Source of the DNA: Nymphaea colorata
Lineage: Eukaryota > Streptophyta > Magnoliopsida > Nymphaeales > Nymphaeaceae
DNA: 64,000 bases
Direction of reading: 5' to 3'
Assembly (NCBI RefSeq): GCF_008831285.2
Contig: NC_045140.1
Location: forward strand, 25,996,131-26,060,130
Below, piece after piece: positions 50,963 to 62,945 of this stretch (its first letter is position 1; each line of letters starts with the position of its first letter). The notes beneath the pieces are model-generated. The model had not been told where the DNA came from, made no database searches, and was given only the letters and a program-made list of their open reading frames with translations. The position numbers and the translations under genes were made by a program.

Positions 50963-51817
50963 GGCAATTCGTTTATAAGGAAAAGCACTTGTGACCTCTG
51001 GCTGGCTGTCTGAGTGACCAGAGCTAGAAAAGATTTGTGAAGGAAGCATTTTCACATATTTTCATGTCTGGAGGGACACTCATATATACATAATATAGCA
51101 AATTTTTATAAATATTCATATGAAAATAAAAAAAACTTTGAAGAGCGCACACCACACCAACCCATATGAACTTGAAAAATAAGATATCATATAGCAGACA
51201 AAATAAATATAATAGCTAAAATTCATTAGAGAAAATACAAATACTGGATAGAATAGACAGTTTGAGCGAAAACATAAACAAACACTAAACTAGACATATA
51301 GAACTAACCATGACCATGGAAGACACAAACATCGGACAGAAAGGATAGATTAGAGAGAATGGATAGATCGGACAAGACAGAAACAAACGTCAGACAAGAC
51401 GGACATAACAGACAGAACAGACACACACGAAACAAACGCTGGACAAGAAGCACATAGTGTTATGTTCCTAAAATCATCAAACGGTGGACAAGGAACATCA
51501 TTGTCCATAAAGACATGACAGTAGTGTAATGGACAGGACGTTAGGTAGCCTTTATGGATGTACATGCCCACACAGCAAGAAATGAAGGATGATCGGAGGG
51601 GAAGTTACAAAGGTAAAACACAAGCACGGCCTTTTATGATTCTAGATCTCAGGCTACTAAACTCAACCTAAAGGGCTCACCACCTGAAAATCGGTTCGTA
51701 CTGCCTTGTCTTTTTACTCTTAAATTTGAATGTGTGCTTGAGGTTAGAATATTTCAAACAAGTACAAAGTATTTTAAATGTAATATGGGCTGCTTCGTTC
51801 CAGTAGAGCGACATTAC

Positions 51818-53965
51818 TGCACTCATTTTTTTTCCTCAGTGCAACTTTCACTTAGAATCCGCTGGATATAAACACAGAGCATCTCTTCTTTCTTTGTGCC
51901 TCTTTTCCCAGCATATTGGAGATTTATATGTGTACACATATATCTACACAATGCTTTCAACATGCACTTTGTGGGCTAGTTTAGGGTGAACCCTTGCTGG
52001 AGTTTCTTTTTCCAGCATATTGGGCATTTGATACAAACAAACAAATATATATATATATATCTATGATCAAATAAAACTAAGTTATACCACTTGCTTAAAT
52101 TCCTTTAATTTGATAAAATAATAGTTAATACAAGTAAATTATGTTGATTAATGTGCATTGGCGTCTTTAAAAAATATCAAGTAATATTATTGTTTCATGT
52201 TTGATTATATGTAGACTGTTTTTTTCCTTTTTGTTTATATCATACACTTGTATTCTTTTCCATTCATGCTAAACATTTATGCAGGAAGATTTTAGGCATG
52301 TTTGCAAAAGTATACATATTTTTTTTTATATTTTTAAAGGTAAATGGTCACTAATTTAATAGTTAACTTGTCAGAAATAAGCTTACAAACACATTTATTA
52401 GCCATGGAATAGTTTAATTTTGTTTTCAGCAACGCAAAAAATTTTAGCGCGTTTGATGTTTTTGTCGGTTCTTTACATGTGTTCTTAAAAAAATTTCTAG
52501 AAAAGGAGGAGCCTGACTACTTTATAATGAAAATGGTTCAAATGGTGGAGCTGGCTGGACTCCGGACCGGCGTCATTGATGAAATTTAATAAGCTTTTAG
52601 CGTATTATTGCATGCCAACGTATTTATTTCTTCGGCTATTTGAAATCCGTTCTCGTCCGTCCCCATTTTCCGTTTTATCAGTGTTCATTCTTTCTTTCCT
52701 TCATTTTCGCATCCGTAGAAGCTTCCGTCTCAAGACTCCTCCGATCAACCAACGTAGTCTTCTTCATGTAAATGATTTACAGTAATTGAATTGTTAATTG
52801 TTTAGATGCCGAGGTTTGGTAGGGAAAGGGACGATCATCGATTGAAGTTTGGTAGGGAGACGGCTGTCACCATTTGCTTGCAGCATCTTGTGTTTCTTTT
52901 TTCTTTGGTTATAAAACTACAGGCTGTCATTTGTTCTTTCCCCTTTTTTTTGTTACCGATATCGCTTTCTTCACTATCGGAAATAGACGAGGGTGAGATT
53001 GTATAATCAGGTTCTCTGAATTCCTTACTCGCAGAGGAGGTTGGAGATCCTCTTGGTCACTCTCAGGTTCTCCCGCAGACGACAGAGAGAGAAGAAGCAC
53101 CCATGGATCTACGCCCCATCTGGCCGTTCCTCTTGCTCAGCGTCGCCGCTCTCATTCTTCAGAATGCCGATTTCGCCGTCGCCACCGACCACATTGTGGG
53201 AGCCAACCACGGGTGGAACTCCGGCGTCAACTTCACCCAGTGGGCGGCCAACCAGACCTTCTACGTTGGCGATTTCATCTGTAAGTTCTACCACCGAATG
53301 AGCCCGCCCGCCCGCCCCCCTTGCTTTCTCTCAGTTCCCACTCTCCCCCCAACCCCTTCTATCCCTAACCATTTCTTCTTCTTCCACAATCCACAGCGTT
53401 CCGGTACCCGAAGACGGGACAGTACAACGTGTTCATGGTGAACCAGTCGGGCTACGACAATTGCACGACGGAGGGGGCGCTCGGAAACTGGAGCAGCGGC
53501 AAGGACTTCGTGGAGCTCAAGGAGGCCAAGCGCTACTACTTCATCTGCGGCAACGGCATGTGCTTCAACGGCATGAAGGTCAGCGTCAAGGTCGAGAAGC
53601 TCCCGGCTGCATCGCCGCCCAAAGGGGCTGCCAACTCCAAATCCGGAGCCAGATCGGTCATTTCCCGGTGGCAGACGGGCGGCTGGGTGTGGCTAGCCGT
53701 GGCCGCATCGGCGGCGCTCGCACTTGCCATGCCCGGTCTCCTGGTCTGAGTAGCTAGGGTTTTGCTTTCTTTGGAGTCGATCCACACAGGAGACGGAGGT
53801 GTGAGGGCACGGGTGGAATTTCTGTCTTGCTTGGTGTGTCTGTTATTTTTGCTCTTTTGGTGTCCTTTTTTTTGTGGTCTTTTTTTTCCCCCCCTTGTTT
53901 GTTTATCGGAATGTTGATGAGCTGTGAGGCCGAAGAACCCAACCTTAGAAATTGTGCAGGATTCT
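51818..53965 (+). repeat. Duplicated block, copy 2 (phytocyanin gene with flanks)
   Basis: Matches 45148-47600. See copy 1. Confidence 0.85.
53103..53749 (+). CDS. Early nodulin-like phytocyanin, copy 2
   Basis: Two exons, 53103-53280 and 53397-53749, encode 176 residues, like copy 1. Seventeen base differences from copy 1 are seen in 531 coding bases, seven of them changing residues: F10L, S21N, G26V, T77S, I123V, V170A and L171M. The intron is 116 bp against 85 bp in copy 1. The same two His ligands are lost (Tyr69, Met114), so the loss predates the duplication. Signal peptide and GPI-type tail are intact, and both copies look functional. Confidence 0.92.
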
Positions 53966-54375
53966 TTATTCTTACAATCATTTTATGTAGACTGTAAGGA
54001 CTTAATTGCCCTCATGAATTGGTGTCACTGGATCATGAGTAAGTCCATGATAAATTGGTGTTGTTAAATGTTCAAGTAGGATCTTTGATCTCGATTTAAT
54101 GAACAAGGCTGGTAATTTGGATCAAAATTCCGGCCATGAATTCGAGGACAACTTTTGATGTATGTGCTCATCAATAATAACAAAGTATAAGTTGATTGAT
54201 AAGTAGAAACAAAGAGTCGTTTGATTACCCAGGTTTTAGACTCAAGGGTCTGATGTACGGTGGAGCCAATCTCAAAGATAGAGAACTGTAAATTTAATGT
54301 CTTCAATATTATGCCTCAAATCAAAGGGAAGGGGGTCTAACTTGAAACTGATACAAGAAATTGAGCTTCAAGTTG

Positions 54376-54561
54376 AACTTGAAATCCCGGAATATAAAAG
54401 GTTTTTTCCTTCCAGTCAGAAATTTGAAATGTTGGACACTATGAATGCAAACCACCAAAGTACATGCGGTGGGTTTGATAAAAGAGCAGCCTTATTTAGT
54501 GCATGATAATTCATTTCCATACTTATCAAGGATGGAAAAAACCTTTCAATCACTATAAGCA
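54376..54561 (+). repeat. Direct repeat, left copy
   Basis: Pairs with 54998-55166. About 440 bp of unrelated sequence lies between. It could be the ends of a small decayed element or a local duplication. Confidence 0.6.
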
Positions 54562-54997
54562 AATGGCGTTCTTTACTTATTAATCTCAAGTTTAATCTAA
54601 GTCAAAGAAGAGCTAGCAAACCAATGTTGTCCATTGCATATTATTCTTTTAAATGTGATGTATGAAGATCACTATAGCCAAAGAGGAGCTACTAGATGCA
54701 AAAATGGAACATGATTGAAAGTTTTAAGTGTTGCATCACTGGAGGTTAGTGACTCCAGTCATACAACACTCACAAACTGTCTACCATGTTCTTGAACAAG
54801 CATTCCGATTCTATAGTTTATAAAGCAAAGAAGTTTCTTCTCTATCTTCGATACAGGATTATAAATTCTCACTTTTCTTCCATGTTACCATACTATTATT
54901 TAGGCTAGAATTAGGCCCCACAACTAGACAAGGACCAATGTCCTTTAAGACTAACTTTCCATATGCTAAAAGACAACTTGCTCGGATCCTTTAAAGT

Positions 54998-55166
54998 GAA
55001 ATCCCGAAATAAGAGCACAACTGGAAATTTGAAGTGTTGGACACTGTGAATGCAAACCATCAAAGTACAGGCAGTGGGTTTGATAAAAGAGCAGCCTGTA
55101 AAGTGGATGATAATTCATTTCCATGCGTATCAAGGATGAAAAAAAACCTTTCAATCACCATAAGCT
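54998..55166 (+). repeat. Direct repeat, right copy
   Basis: Pairs with 54376-54561. Confidence 0.6.
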
Positions 55167-56508
55167 ACCCCTTCTACAGTTGGAGAAGACGGTGACAGAT
55201 GCTTCAACAGTTGTATGTGAACTTGATGCATAAAACTTTGCCTGAGCAAATGAGAGTACTCCACAAACCATGGAAGATCAGTATTTATGAGTCTCGCTTC
55301 TGCAGCTTTTTCTTTTATATGGGCATTAACGAGCCAAAAATTTCTGGCTATGGGATAGCTAAGTTTAAGTTTCAAACTTTAAGGGGTACTCGTAGGTTAA
55401 AAAAAAAAGGCTGAAAATTAATGAAGTTTTATATGTAAAGGAAGGTTAGTTGATGTGGGAATCCACGCAATTTTTTCATGTCCATTAACGGCATTGCAGC
55501 GTCGGTGAAAAAGGTTTTCTTATCACTTGAAAAGGAAGAAGCGAAAGTTAGAACACTCATAAACGTTGAAGGCGGTTGTACCAGTGAAGCAACATTCTGA
55601 AGATTGTGCTCTTCACGCCCTATACATGTTTAGCCCATTCCCGGAGAGCGAGGGCGGTTGGTTGATCAACCTAAAGGCGATGAACTCTCTTGCCTTGTTG
55701 ACAACATCACACTTGCAGGTCTCACCTCACTTCACATGACTTTGCAACACCAACGAGGAAACAGCAGACGGCTTTCAGTTGACGCAGGAAGCGCACATTG
55801 TGATTGCACAGATCTCCAAAGGAAAGCGATGAAATCTTTTTTCTAGGTGAGGTTTTTCTGGGTAAGAAGTTGACAAGAAGAAAGAGATATATATGTAATG
55901 TGCAGTAGCTTCGACTCACAGGATATAGAGAAAAGGATAAAGGAATGGATGTCTCTGGTGAGTGAAGTGAGGTACATTATAGAATTCGAGGCAAGCGAGA
56001 TCTAGGATTCAAATCTGCTCATTATTTTATCTACCAGTTTTACTCACCAAAAGAGGGAAAGAAAAAAAGAAAATTGCCGAAAATGACGGACGAACTACCA
56101 GCAGATTAGAATAAGCCATGACATGCATATCCAGTTATACACCGTTGCAACTTACCTTAACAACTAGAATTTCAAAATCAATCGGATTCAGAAGTGTGGA
56201 GTTCATAAGCAGCAAAAGTAACAGAAGAAATTTCTCAATGATCAGCCGAGGTTGATTTGCAGTAAATTTGCACGCTCAGATGAGGTACATGAACATGCTT
56301 CTTGCATGGTCAAGCCAGAGTATATTCAGTATTTACATTTGGACTTCATCACTAACAGACACGAGACTCTGCAGACCTATGCTCAATGAAACAACACACG
56401 TTCTTTCCTTTTCAAACTACTAATCAACGTAAGAAACAACTGAATATGTTACAGTCACCAAGAAAGGATACTGCAAAGGCTGCACAATGGAAACACCACA
56501 AAAAGCAT

Positions 56509-58401
56509 TCAGTCTGCATCTACCATTGCTCTTTTCCTCGTCTTGTGGAACGATTTTCCGGGAGGAGACTCGACCGGAAGGGTGGGAAGATCAGCTTCTC
56601 CATTAAGAATCTTAACTACATCCGCACTGTCAGGTCTCAATTCAGGTGCTCTCTGCAAACACAACAATGCAAGATTGATACATCTGCTAGCTTGGTCCTT
56701 GTTATATTCATTCTTCAAGTTTTGATCGACGAGATCCAAGACATTGCCGGTCTGAGCCAGCTGCCTGGCCCAACTTATGAGATTAGCCTTCTGCAACTCC
56801 ATTGGCGACGACGAGATATGCAATGGCCGTCGCCCGGATACGACCACCAGAACGAGAACACCAAAACTGTATATGTCACCCTTCTCCATCAGATACCCAC
56901 ATCCGCCGTACTCCGGCGCGACATAGCAGATTGTTCCCCTCATACTCGTGGTGCTGCTGAGCTCCCTGCTGAATAGATCCCCACTCCACATCTCACTACA
57001 CCTCGACTGGTTCTTCTTCCTCCTCCAACTTCTTCTGAAGCTCATCCCATCAATCACATTGTCGAAGCGACAGCTGGATTCTCCGACCCAATCATGCCTC
57101 TTCCATAGTCTTGCAGAACCCAGTCTCTTCAACTTATCCTCAAACTTTCTCAATCTGTTGCTCTTTTCATTCATCTCTGCAAAATACTCCTCCTTCCACC
57201 ATTCCTTGATCTTCCTCTGCTTTCCCTTCTTCACCTCCTTTACCTCTCCTGCCTCCTCCTCCGGCGGAGCATCCGCTCCACCCAGATTACCGCTCTCCAC
57301 GTCACGATTTTCATGGTCACCTGATCCATAGATCTGGCTACCAATCCATTCCATCACGTAGTCCTTGCTCTGCAACTCCTCACTCTCGTCCTGCTTCCAC
57401 CACCAATCTCTCCCCCATTGCCCGTTGAGATCATTTCTTGCCACTGACGCCGTCAACTCTCTACTGTGCTCAGTTCCGCAATCCTCTTCCGAAGGCGCGA
57501 ATTCCCTATCAGTAGAAACCCCTTTCCCCTTCAAGCTGCATCCCTCATCCATCACTCTAGCGCCCGAATCCACCTTGACGCTCGGCAGAGCAAAGCCGAA
57601 GTCCACTTCCGAATTCAAGGCCGAGCTCTTCTCCAGCTCCTGGCTCTTCCATAGCTCCTGGCTGAAGAACTCAAAGCCCATGTCTCCCTCAACGCGCACC
57701 CTCGAGATCCCGAAATCGGAGAGCTTCGCCGTGAAATCCGCTCCGAGGAGCACGTTGCTGGGTTTGATGTCGCCATGAATCACAGGCGGGTCGCAATCGT
57801 GGTGCAGAAACGCGAGGGCCCTCGCGATATCAAGAACCGCCTTGTAGCGATCAGTCCACGGGATCTTCTTCGGCGAGCCCTCTGCGAAGAGAGCCTCCTG
57901 GAGGCTCCGGTTTGGCATGAACTCGTAGACGAGCGCCCGCCGGTTGGGGTCGGAGCAGTAGCCGAGTAGCGAGACGAGGTGGGGCGAGCGGAGGTTGCCG
58001 AGTATCTGGATCTCGTTCTGGTACTCGCGCTCGGCCTGGAGGGAGGAGGCGTCCAGCTTCTTCACGGCGACGGACTTGCCGTCGCGGAGACGACCCAGAT
58101 AGACGGTACCGGAGCCGCCCCGGCCAAGCTCGTTGCGCGGGTTGAAGGAGTCCGTCATGACACGCAGTTCCCGGTAGGAGAACGGCCGCAGCGGTGCCGG
58201 CTCGACGGCTCCGCCAGCGGGGATAGAGTCGCAAGGGGTGGTCTTGGAGGAGCTCAGCCGGACGAACCATAGGTAGAGGAGAGCGAAGACCAATATGAGG
58301 ACGAGAAGGGTGGAGCCAGAGATCACCAGACACAGTATGAGAACCTTGATCCTGATATTGGAGGCATGGTTACTGGTTGTTGGTATTCCCCTTGATGTCA
58401 T
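56509..58401 (-). CDS. Receptor-like protein kinase without ectodomain, At1g80870 type
   Basis: A single exon of 630 residues. It has a short N-terminus, one membrane helix (about residues 20-48) and a cytosolic kinase. The Gly-rich loop GRGGSG is at 93-98, catalytic Lys at 114, HGD at 209-211 (non-RD), DFG at 229-231 and APE at 495-497. About 250 residues lie between DFG and APE where 25-30 is usual; this insert contains RDWWWKQD, DYVMEWIGSQIYG and KEWWKEEYFAEM. These inserted motifs recall Arabidopsis At1g80870, which has the same insert from memory, so it is a family feature and not an error. There is no extracellular domain, so it probably acts with other receptors. Ligand and substrate are unknown. 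The 5' coding part is GC-rich. Confidence 0.93.
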   Translation of the reverse strand: MTSRGIPTTSNHASNIRIKVLILCLVISGSTLLVLILVFALLYLWFVRLSSSKTTPCDSIPAGGAVEPAPLRPFSYRELRVMTDSFNPRNELGRGGSGTVYLGRLRDGKSVAVKKLDASSLQAEREYQNEIQILGNLRSPHLVSLLGYCSDPNRRALVYEFMPNRSLQEALFAEGSPKKIPWTDRYKAVLDIARALAFLHHDCDPPVIHGDIKPSNVLLGADFTAKLSDFGISRVRVEGDMGFEFFSQELWKSQELEKSSALNSEVDFGFALPSVKVDSGARVMDEGCSLKGKGVSTDREFAPSEEDCGTEHSRELTASVARNDLNGQWGRDWWWKQDESEELQSKDYVMEWIGSQIYGSGDHENRDVESGNLGGADAPPEEEAGEVKEVKKGKQRKIKEWWKEEYFAEMNEKSNRLRKFEDKLKRLGSARLWKRHDWVGESSCRFDNVIDGMSFRRSWRRKKNQSRCSEMWSGDLFSRELSSTTSMRGTICYVAPEYGGCGYLMEKGDIYSFGVLVLVVVSGRRPLHISSSPMELQKANLISWARQLAQTGNVLDLVDQNLKNEYNKDQASRCINLALLCLQRAPELRPDSADVVKILNGEADLPTLPVESPPGKSFHKTRKRAMVDAD

Positions 58402-60180
58402 CTTTTCGGTTCCCTTTCCTTTCCCCTCCCTGTTTCTGTTGTATCACCGTCTTCCTCCTGATGGGTGACTCCTGAAATTGGAAGATGGCTCTTTATCTCT
58501 CTGTCTCTGTTGAATTGGTATGGGTTGATGAAGGTGCGGCTTGTGTTTTGGGAGTTTTCAGAGATGAGTTTGGGGGAGAAAAGAATGGGGGGAACCCAAT
58601 TGCAGAGGTTCCATTTCTGAGAGACGGTGAGATGAGGAGAGTGCCAGTGACACACCTGATTCTGATGGGTGGTTGTTTAAGAACTATACCATCTTTGTTC
58701 TGATATCATGGGCTACCGTCGAAAGTGATGGCAGTGGTTGAAAGGGGCCAAGAAGGAAGAAAGAAAGAAAGAATTCTCACCAACATGGGTGATCTGTTTC
58801 AAAACAAAGGTGTTAAAGATTTCAACCTTTCGAAGGTTTAAGACATTTGCAGATTTAGGGTTTTGGGTGCGCTTGGATTTTGAGTTGCAGCAGCAAGCAA
58901 GGCAACAACAACAGTGGCGTTGGAAATGGGTGTTTCTCTGGTGGGTGGTCTACAGATGGGCTTTCATTTCAAGGAAGAAAGAAATTGTCAAAAAAAAAAA
59001 AAAAAAAGGTGAGCATTTTTAAAAAGAAAAGTTGATTGCAAGAGAATGTGAGTGGCAGGCCTTGAAACTGCTTTCCAATCTTTGTTTATTTTAATTATTC
59101 TTTTGGTTTCTGCTTCCAAAAGCTGTATGAATGGTGATGAGGTTGACACTCATGTACAGAAACAGGTGTTTCTGACTTTTTGCAACTTGCCCTTTACTGA
59201 AAGAAGCAACTAACAACCTGTTTCCCCCTCAAATTTAATAGACCCTAATGCCTGTTGGGGTCCTATCTGTCTGTCTTTGAGGGGAAGAAAGAAAGAAAGA
59301 CAGTCTAGAAGCAACCCTTCAGCCATGAACAGTCTCAGATGATCTTTACAACTGTGTAACGCTATGCCATGGTTGTGGACGATAGCTAGCCCCTTGTGAG
59401 TTTAAGAGAAGGCTAATAAGTGAGACTCACAACAGTGTTTTGAAGGATTGTACTGCCAACTTAAGTAGACCTTTTGAGTGGACTTTCAAACCAGAGGTGG
59501 GGGCCTTGAGTCCATTCAAGACTCCTGTAATTATATGTGAGTTGGCAGAAGTTCACATTCTCCAGTGGTCCCAAATAAATTTTGACATAACATAAATGTA
59601 TATATTAACTGGGTATGAGATGCGGTGGTCCTGACTCTATAATCAATTTAAAAAGCTTGCTTTTGAAGAGGAGACATAACTTAATGCTGAAGTTTATATG
59701 ATTCCTTCATTTGTTTTTAAGAGCTAAATCTTTTGGTTTGAATTGAAAAAAAATGGCGGGTCATTCTTTTGATCTTCTTGTTGTGGGTTTTGCCTTGATA
59801 TGGCAATTCCCCAAGTGATGCAATGAATGGCAATTTGTAACATTATGTAATGAATTCTATGGTGAAACTTAGTTTGGATCATGCTTTCAAGAGCTTACAT
59901 GCTACCAATGTGATGGATTTTGCTTGGAAACTAGTATACCATGCCTTGTGTTTGGTTGGTCGTCTATTTTAAAGTAAGAATTTATGCATGTATGACGTAG
60001 AACACGTCAAATGGAAGAACTTGGTTCACACGAGCCATGCCGAGAACTTGTCTTCTCGTGATCTAATGAAGTCATTGCACTCTTCTGACCAGAGCCACAA
60101 CTGGTCAGCGTCAAAGTTTGACCATCCCGTTTTTTTTTTTTTTTGTTCTTAATTTGATTAAGACTTGGTTGGTCGGGCTG
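58402..60180. other. Upstream region of the kinase and spacer
   Basis: No supported gene. Short A and GAAA runs lie near 58760 and 58990. Confidence 0.5.
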
Positions 60181-62945
60181 CTCTTAATTAATTAATGTTT
60201 CATTTCATCATTGTATAAAAAAACAAAAAAACAAAAAATCATGAAAAGCACTTGAGAATGATCCAAGTTCTCAACAATTCGACTGTCAATTAATACGGGC
60301 CTGCGTGTGTCAGCCGCATCCGTGAATACGAAACTTGGGTTAATCAAGTGTGAGAAGTCGGCAACGAGGTTCGAACTCACGACCATCCTGCAGATGCAAT
60401 GCTTCTGCTTCTGTTCCAAAAGGTTGACATGGGTCTGGTTCGGATGGATGGGTAGCCAAGTTTTACCGCCATTCCCAAAAGGATTTAGGTCAGAATTCCT
60501 TTCAATGACTCGTATTAAATGCATTGTATTTTTAATGGCTGACCCGCTTTGCAAGGCAAAGAATCTTTAGAAACGGTGCAGTCTTAAATGAAGTTGCAGG
60601 GGCATTTCCTTTTTAAAATTCTTCTCCTCCTTGATATCAATATGCACAACTATCCGGTTGCTTTTTTTTGACATAATAATATAGGACATAACTGTATCAA
60701 ATAGAACGAGATTTTGGGGCAAAAGATTTTTTTACATAAGCGTGACATCCGGTCGAGCGATTGGATTCCCCTGGCCGAGCAAGTCAACCGAGCCCGAGCC
60801 AAGCTCCTTCTCGAAAGCTGGAGCAGGGTCCGGAAATCGGGCCCAAGGTTCAAGGCCGCATTACCAGTAAGTTGACTGACTCGATCGCCGTCCTGCCACT
60901 CCGATCGCCAAGGACAAGCATAAAATGACAAGCAAGTCCTCTCCACTGCTCGTCCCTCCTTTCACTGTGTGGTTTTTATGGTAAAATTTGTCTGTGTCAT
61001 AAAATATCGGAAAAACACGGGTGTTTGATGGTGAGAGATAGAAGGGCGAGGCGCATCTCGAGCAGGTCGCAAAAAGTCCACCGCCTGGCACCAACTCTCT
61101 TCCCGCGACGTCACGGTGACACGATCAGGTGGGCACGGGATGCTTTGTCCCGGTGGAAAATGTCCTGTTGGATAAAATCTGGAGAACGTCATCTTCACGC
61201 ATCCCAATTTTTTCTCATGAAAAAAAATCCTCTAAACCTAAACAGTGTGTTTGATTACGTCCATTCATATTACTATATTAGGTTGGTAAGATTGGTTGGT
61301 AACGCCAAATATAACAACCCGTTCATTCCTAACCGGAAAACCAAATTATGAAGCCCAGGCCCCACTTCAAAGCCTCTCTGCTTTTTAAAAAAAATCTTTA
61401 TCAAACAACCTTTTTTTCATTTCTTTTTATATCTATGTATGTCGAATATAATTCGCAATCTTATCTTTTTCTCTTTATACGTTGGTAGGGCAGTTTTTTT
61501 TTTTTTTTTTAAAAAAAAAGATGTTTCACAAACATCTGGATTCGAGTGGGGAGCGAAAGCAATGACACAATATATTCAATGATTTTGGATCTCGGATCGG
61601 TTTTAGAAAGTGTATCGTATCACACCTAATTGGCTTGAAAAAAAAGTGGCTCCATTTGAAGTTGAAGTTGAATACTTGACCCGACCCACTTGGGATCCGG
61701 ACTTATTTTTTGCAGTACAGGATCCAGCAGAGCATTGTTTGTTGTGTTGGACTGGAGGGAAGTTGAAGTTGGTACACCGCATTTCAACAAGTTCATTATT
61801 GGTTCACACACCATTGACGTCCAAACAATACGCCAAAACTCTACCGCCTTGTCATCTACAGTGTCCAGAGTCCTGTCCGCTTCTTCTGCTTCCATTTCAT
61901 GACGGAACCAGGAAGGAGTCTGTCGCTCTTCTTCGCAACAGGACGAACCAGAGGGAGACGCGAGCATGCCCCTTTTCTCTTCTTCTGCATGTGATCCCAT
62001 GGGTACCGCACCTCGTAGGGTGACTTTTCCGGCAACGATTAATTTCAGGCTGCGATTTATTATTATTCCCTTCCCTTGTTGTTTTTCTTTCTCTCGCAGT
62101 ATCTCCAGAGTTCAAAACTCGAAATCCGTTCGTGCCCCACGGAATTTATTTCGCTCGTACAATAACAAAAGTGTTTGAACGCCAATATACGTGTACACAT
62201 ACTGTTCCCATTTTACATCCGACATGAAAAAAGAAAAATCTTCATCTTGGGGAGTTTGTGATGTTCGAATTTTTTGATTAATGCTGCCGGCCCGGCCGGC
62301 ATGTGTGTGCACTGCCGGTGGACCGCGCATTAAAGCTTGATGGTGATGCCACACGCGTGTCTGTTCAACGCTTCAACTTATATGTCATGTTCCTACCTTC
62401 AACGGTTCAAAGAAATAATGCTGATATCTTGAACTTCATTCACTCACCGCCATCCTAAACAATACAAAGTATACTTTTTGGTGACTATTAACTTTGGATT
62501 ATGAATAAAAGTAATGCCCGAAAGGATATGTATGAGATTTTTGGTTGAAAGTTCTTCAACAATAGGTTTAGCTGGAGACGACTGGTGGGGAACACATGTG
62601 GAAATCTTTTTCCTATGGAAAATAAAATATTTGGGTAGCTGGGGCTCATTACACTCGGGATGGGATGGGCCCATAGATGAAAAGGACTTTGGTACCTTTC
62701 CCCTTTCTAATTCTGTTTATTAGTGAGGCGCCACTTCGCTTTTCTAAAAGCAAACCATGGAATCTAATATCCCGAGGGAACCATTTCAATCAATCGTTCG
62801 CTTTGGCTTTGGCTTTGGCTTTGGCTTTGGCATGAAACGAGCGATCCATTTTGGCTCTTGACGGGTCGGGTATCACCTCATCACCACCCCTACTGAATCC
62901 GGCACCTTGGATGGATCCGGTTCGCGGTTTACAAGAACGACCTAG
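60181..62945. other. Spacer with repeat-like pieces
   Basis: GC-rich blocks at about 60730-60960 and 61020-61150 stand out from AT-rich flanks and look like scraps of repeats, but no family motif is readable. GGTTCGAACTC at 60368 looks like a tRNA/SINE B box, though no fitting A box or tRNA fold is seen. A 6-bp tandem repeat (CTTTGG) lies at 62801-62831. Confidence 0.4.
62801..62831. repeat. Hexanucleotide tandem repeat, about five units
   Basis: CTTTGG repeats. On the minus strand in one frame it reads as an SQ/QS run, next to the unrecognised coding-like fragment. Confidence 0.8.

Larger units (their letters stand above)
49520..51560. mobile_element. Possible non-autonomous DNA element of about 2 kb
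   Basis: The left edge GGTCGTTTGATAGCAACAGG is followed by many ACAGGACA and GGACAG words. The right edge near 51480-51560 has the same words (CATCAAACGGTGGACAAGGA, GGACAGGACG). CATCAAACG-GGACA is present at both ends in the same direction, and the inverted match at the tips is weak. Inside are two exons of a host-like gene. The family is not set. Confidence 0.3.
53966..56508. other. Spacer with a two-copy direct repeat
   Basis: About 170-185 bp at 54376-54561 recur at 54998-55166 in the same direction (shared: GTTGGACACT, GAATGCAAACCA and GGGTTTGATAAAAGAGCAGC). No gene is recognised in the rest. Confidence 0.55.

Noticed and set aside
57365-58333. Long open frames opposite or out of frame with the kinase
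   Set aside because: Shadows of the GC-rich kinase gene.
60344-60380. Possible tRNA or SINE B box (GGTTCGAACTC)
   Set aside because: No A box at the right distance, no cloverleaf and no poly(A) or T end.
60650-61207. Several open frames in GC-rich blocks
   Set aside because: Look like repeat scraps. No domain is readable in any frame.
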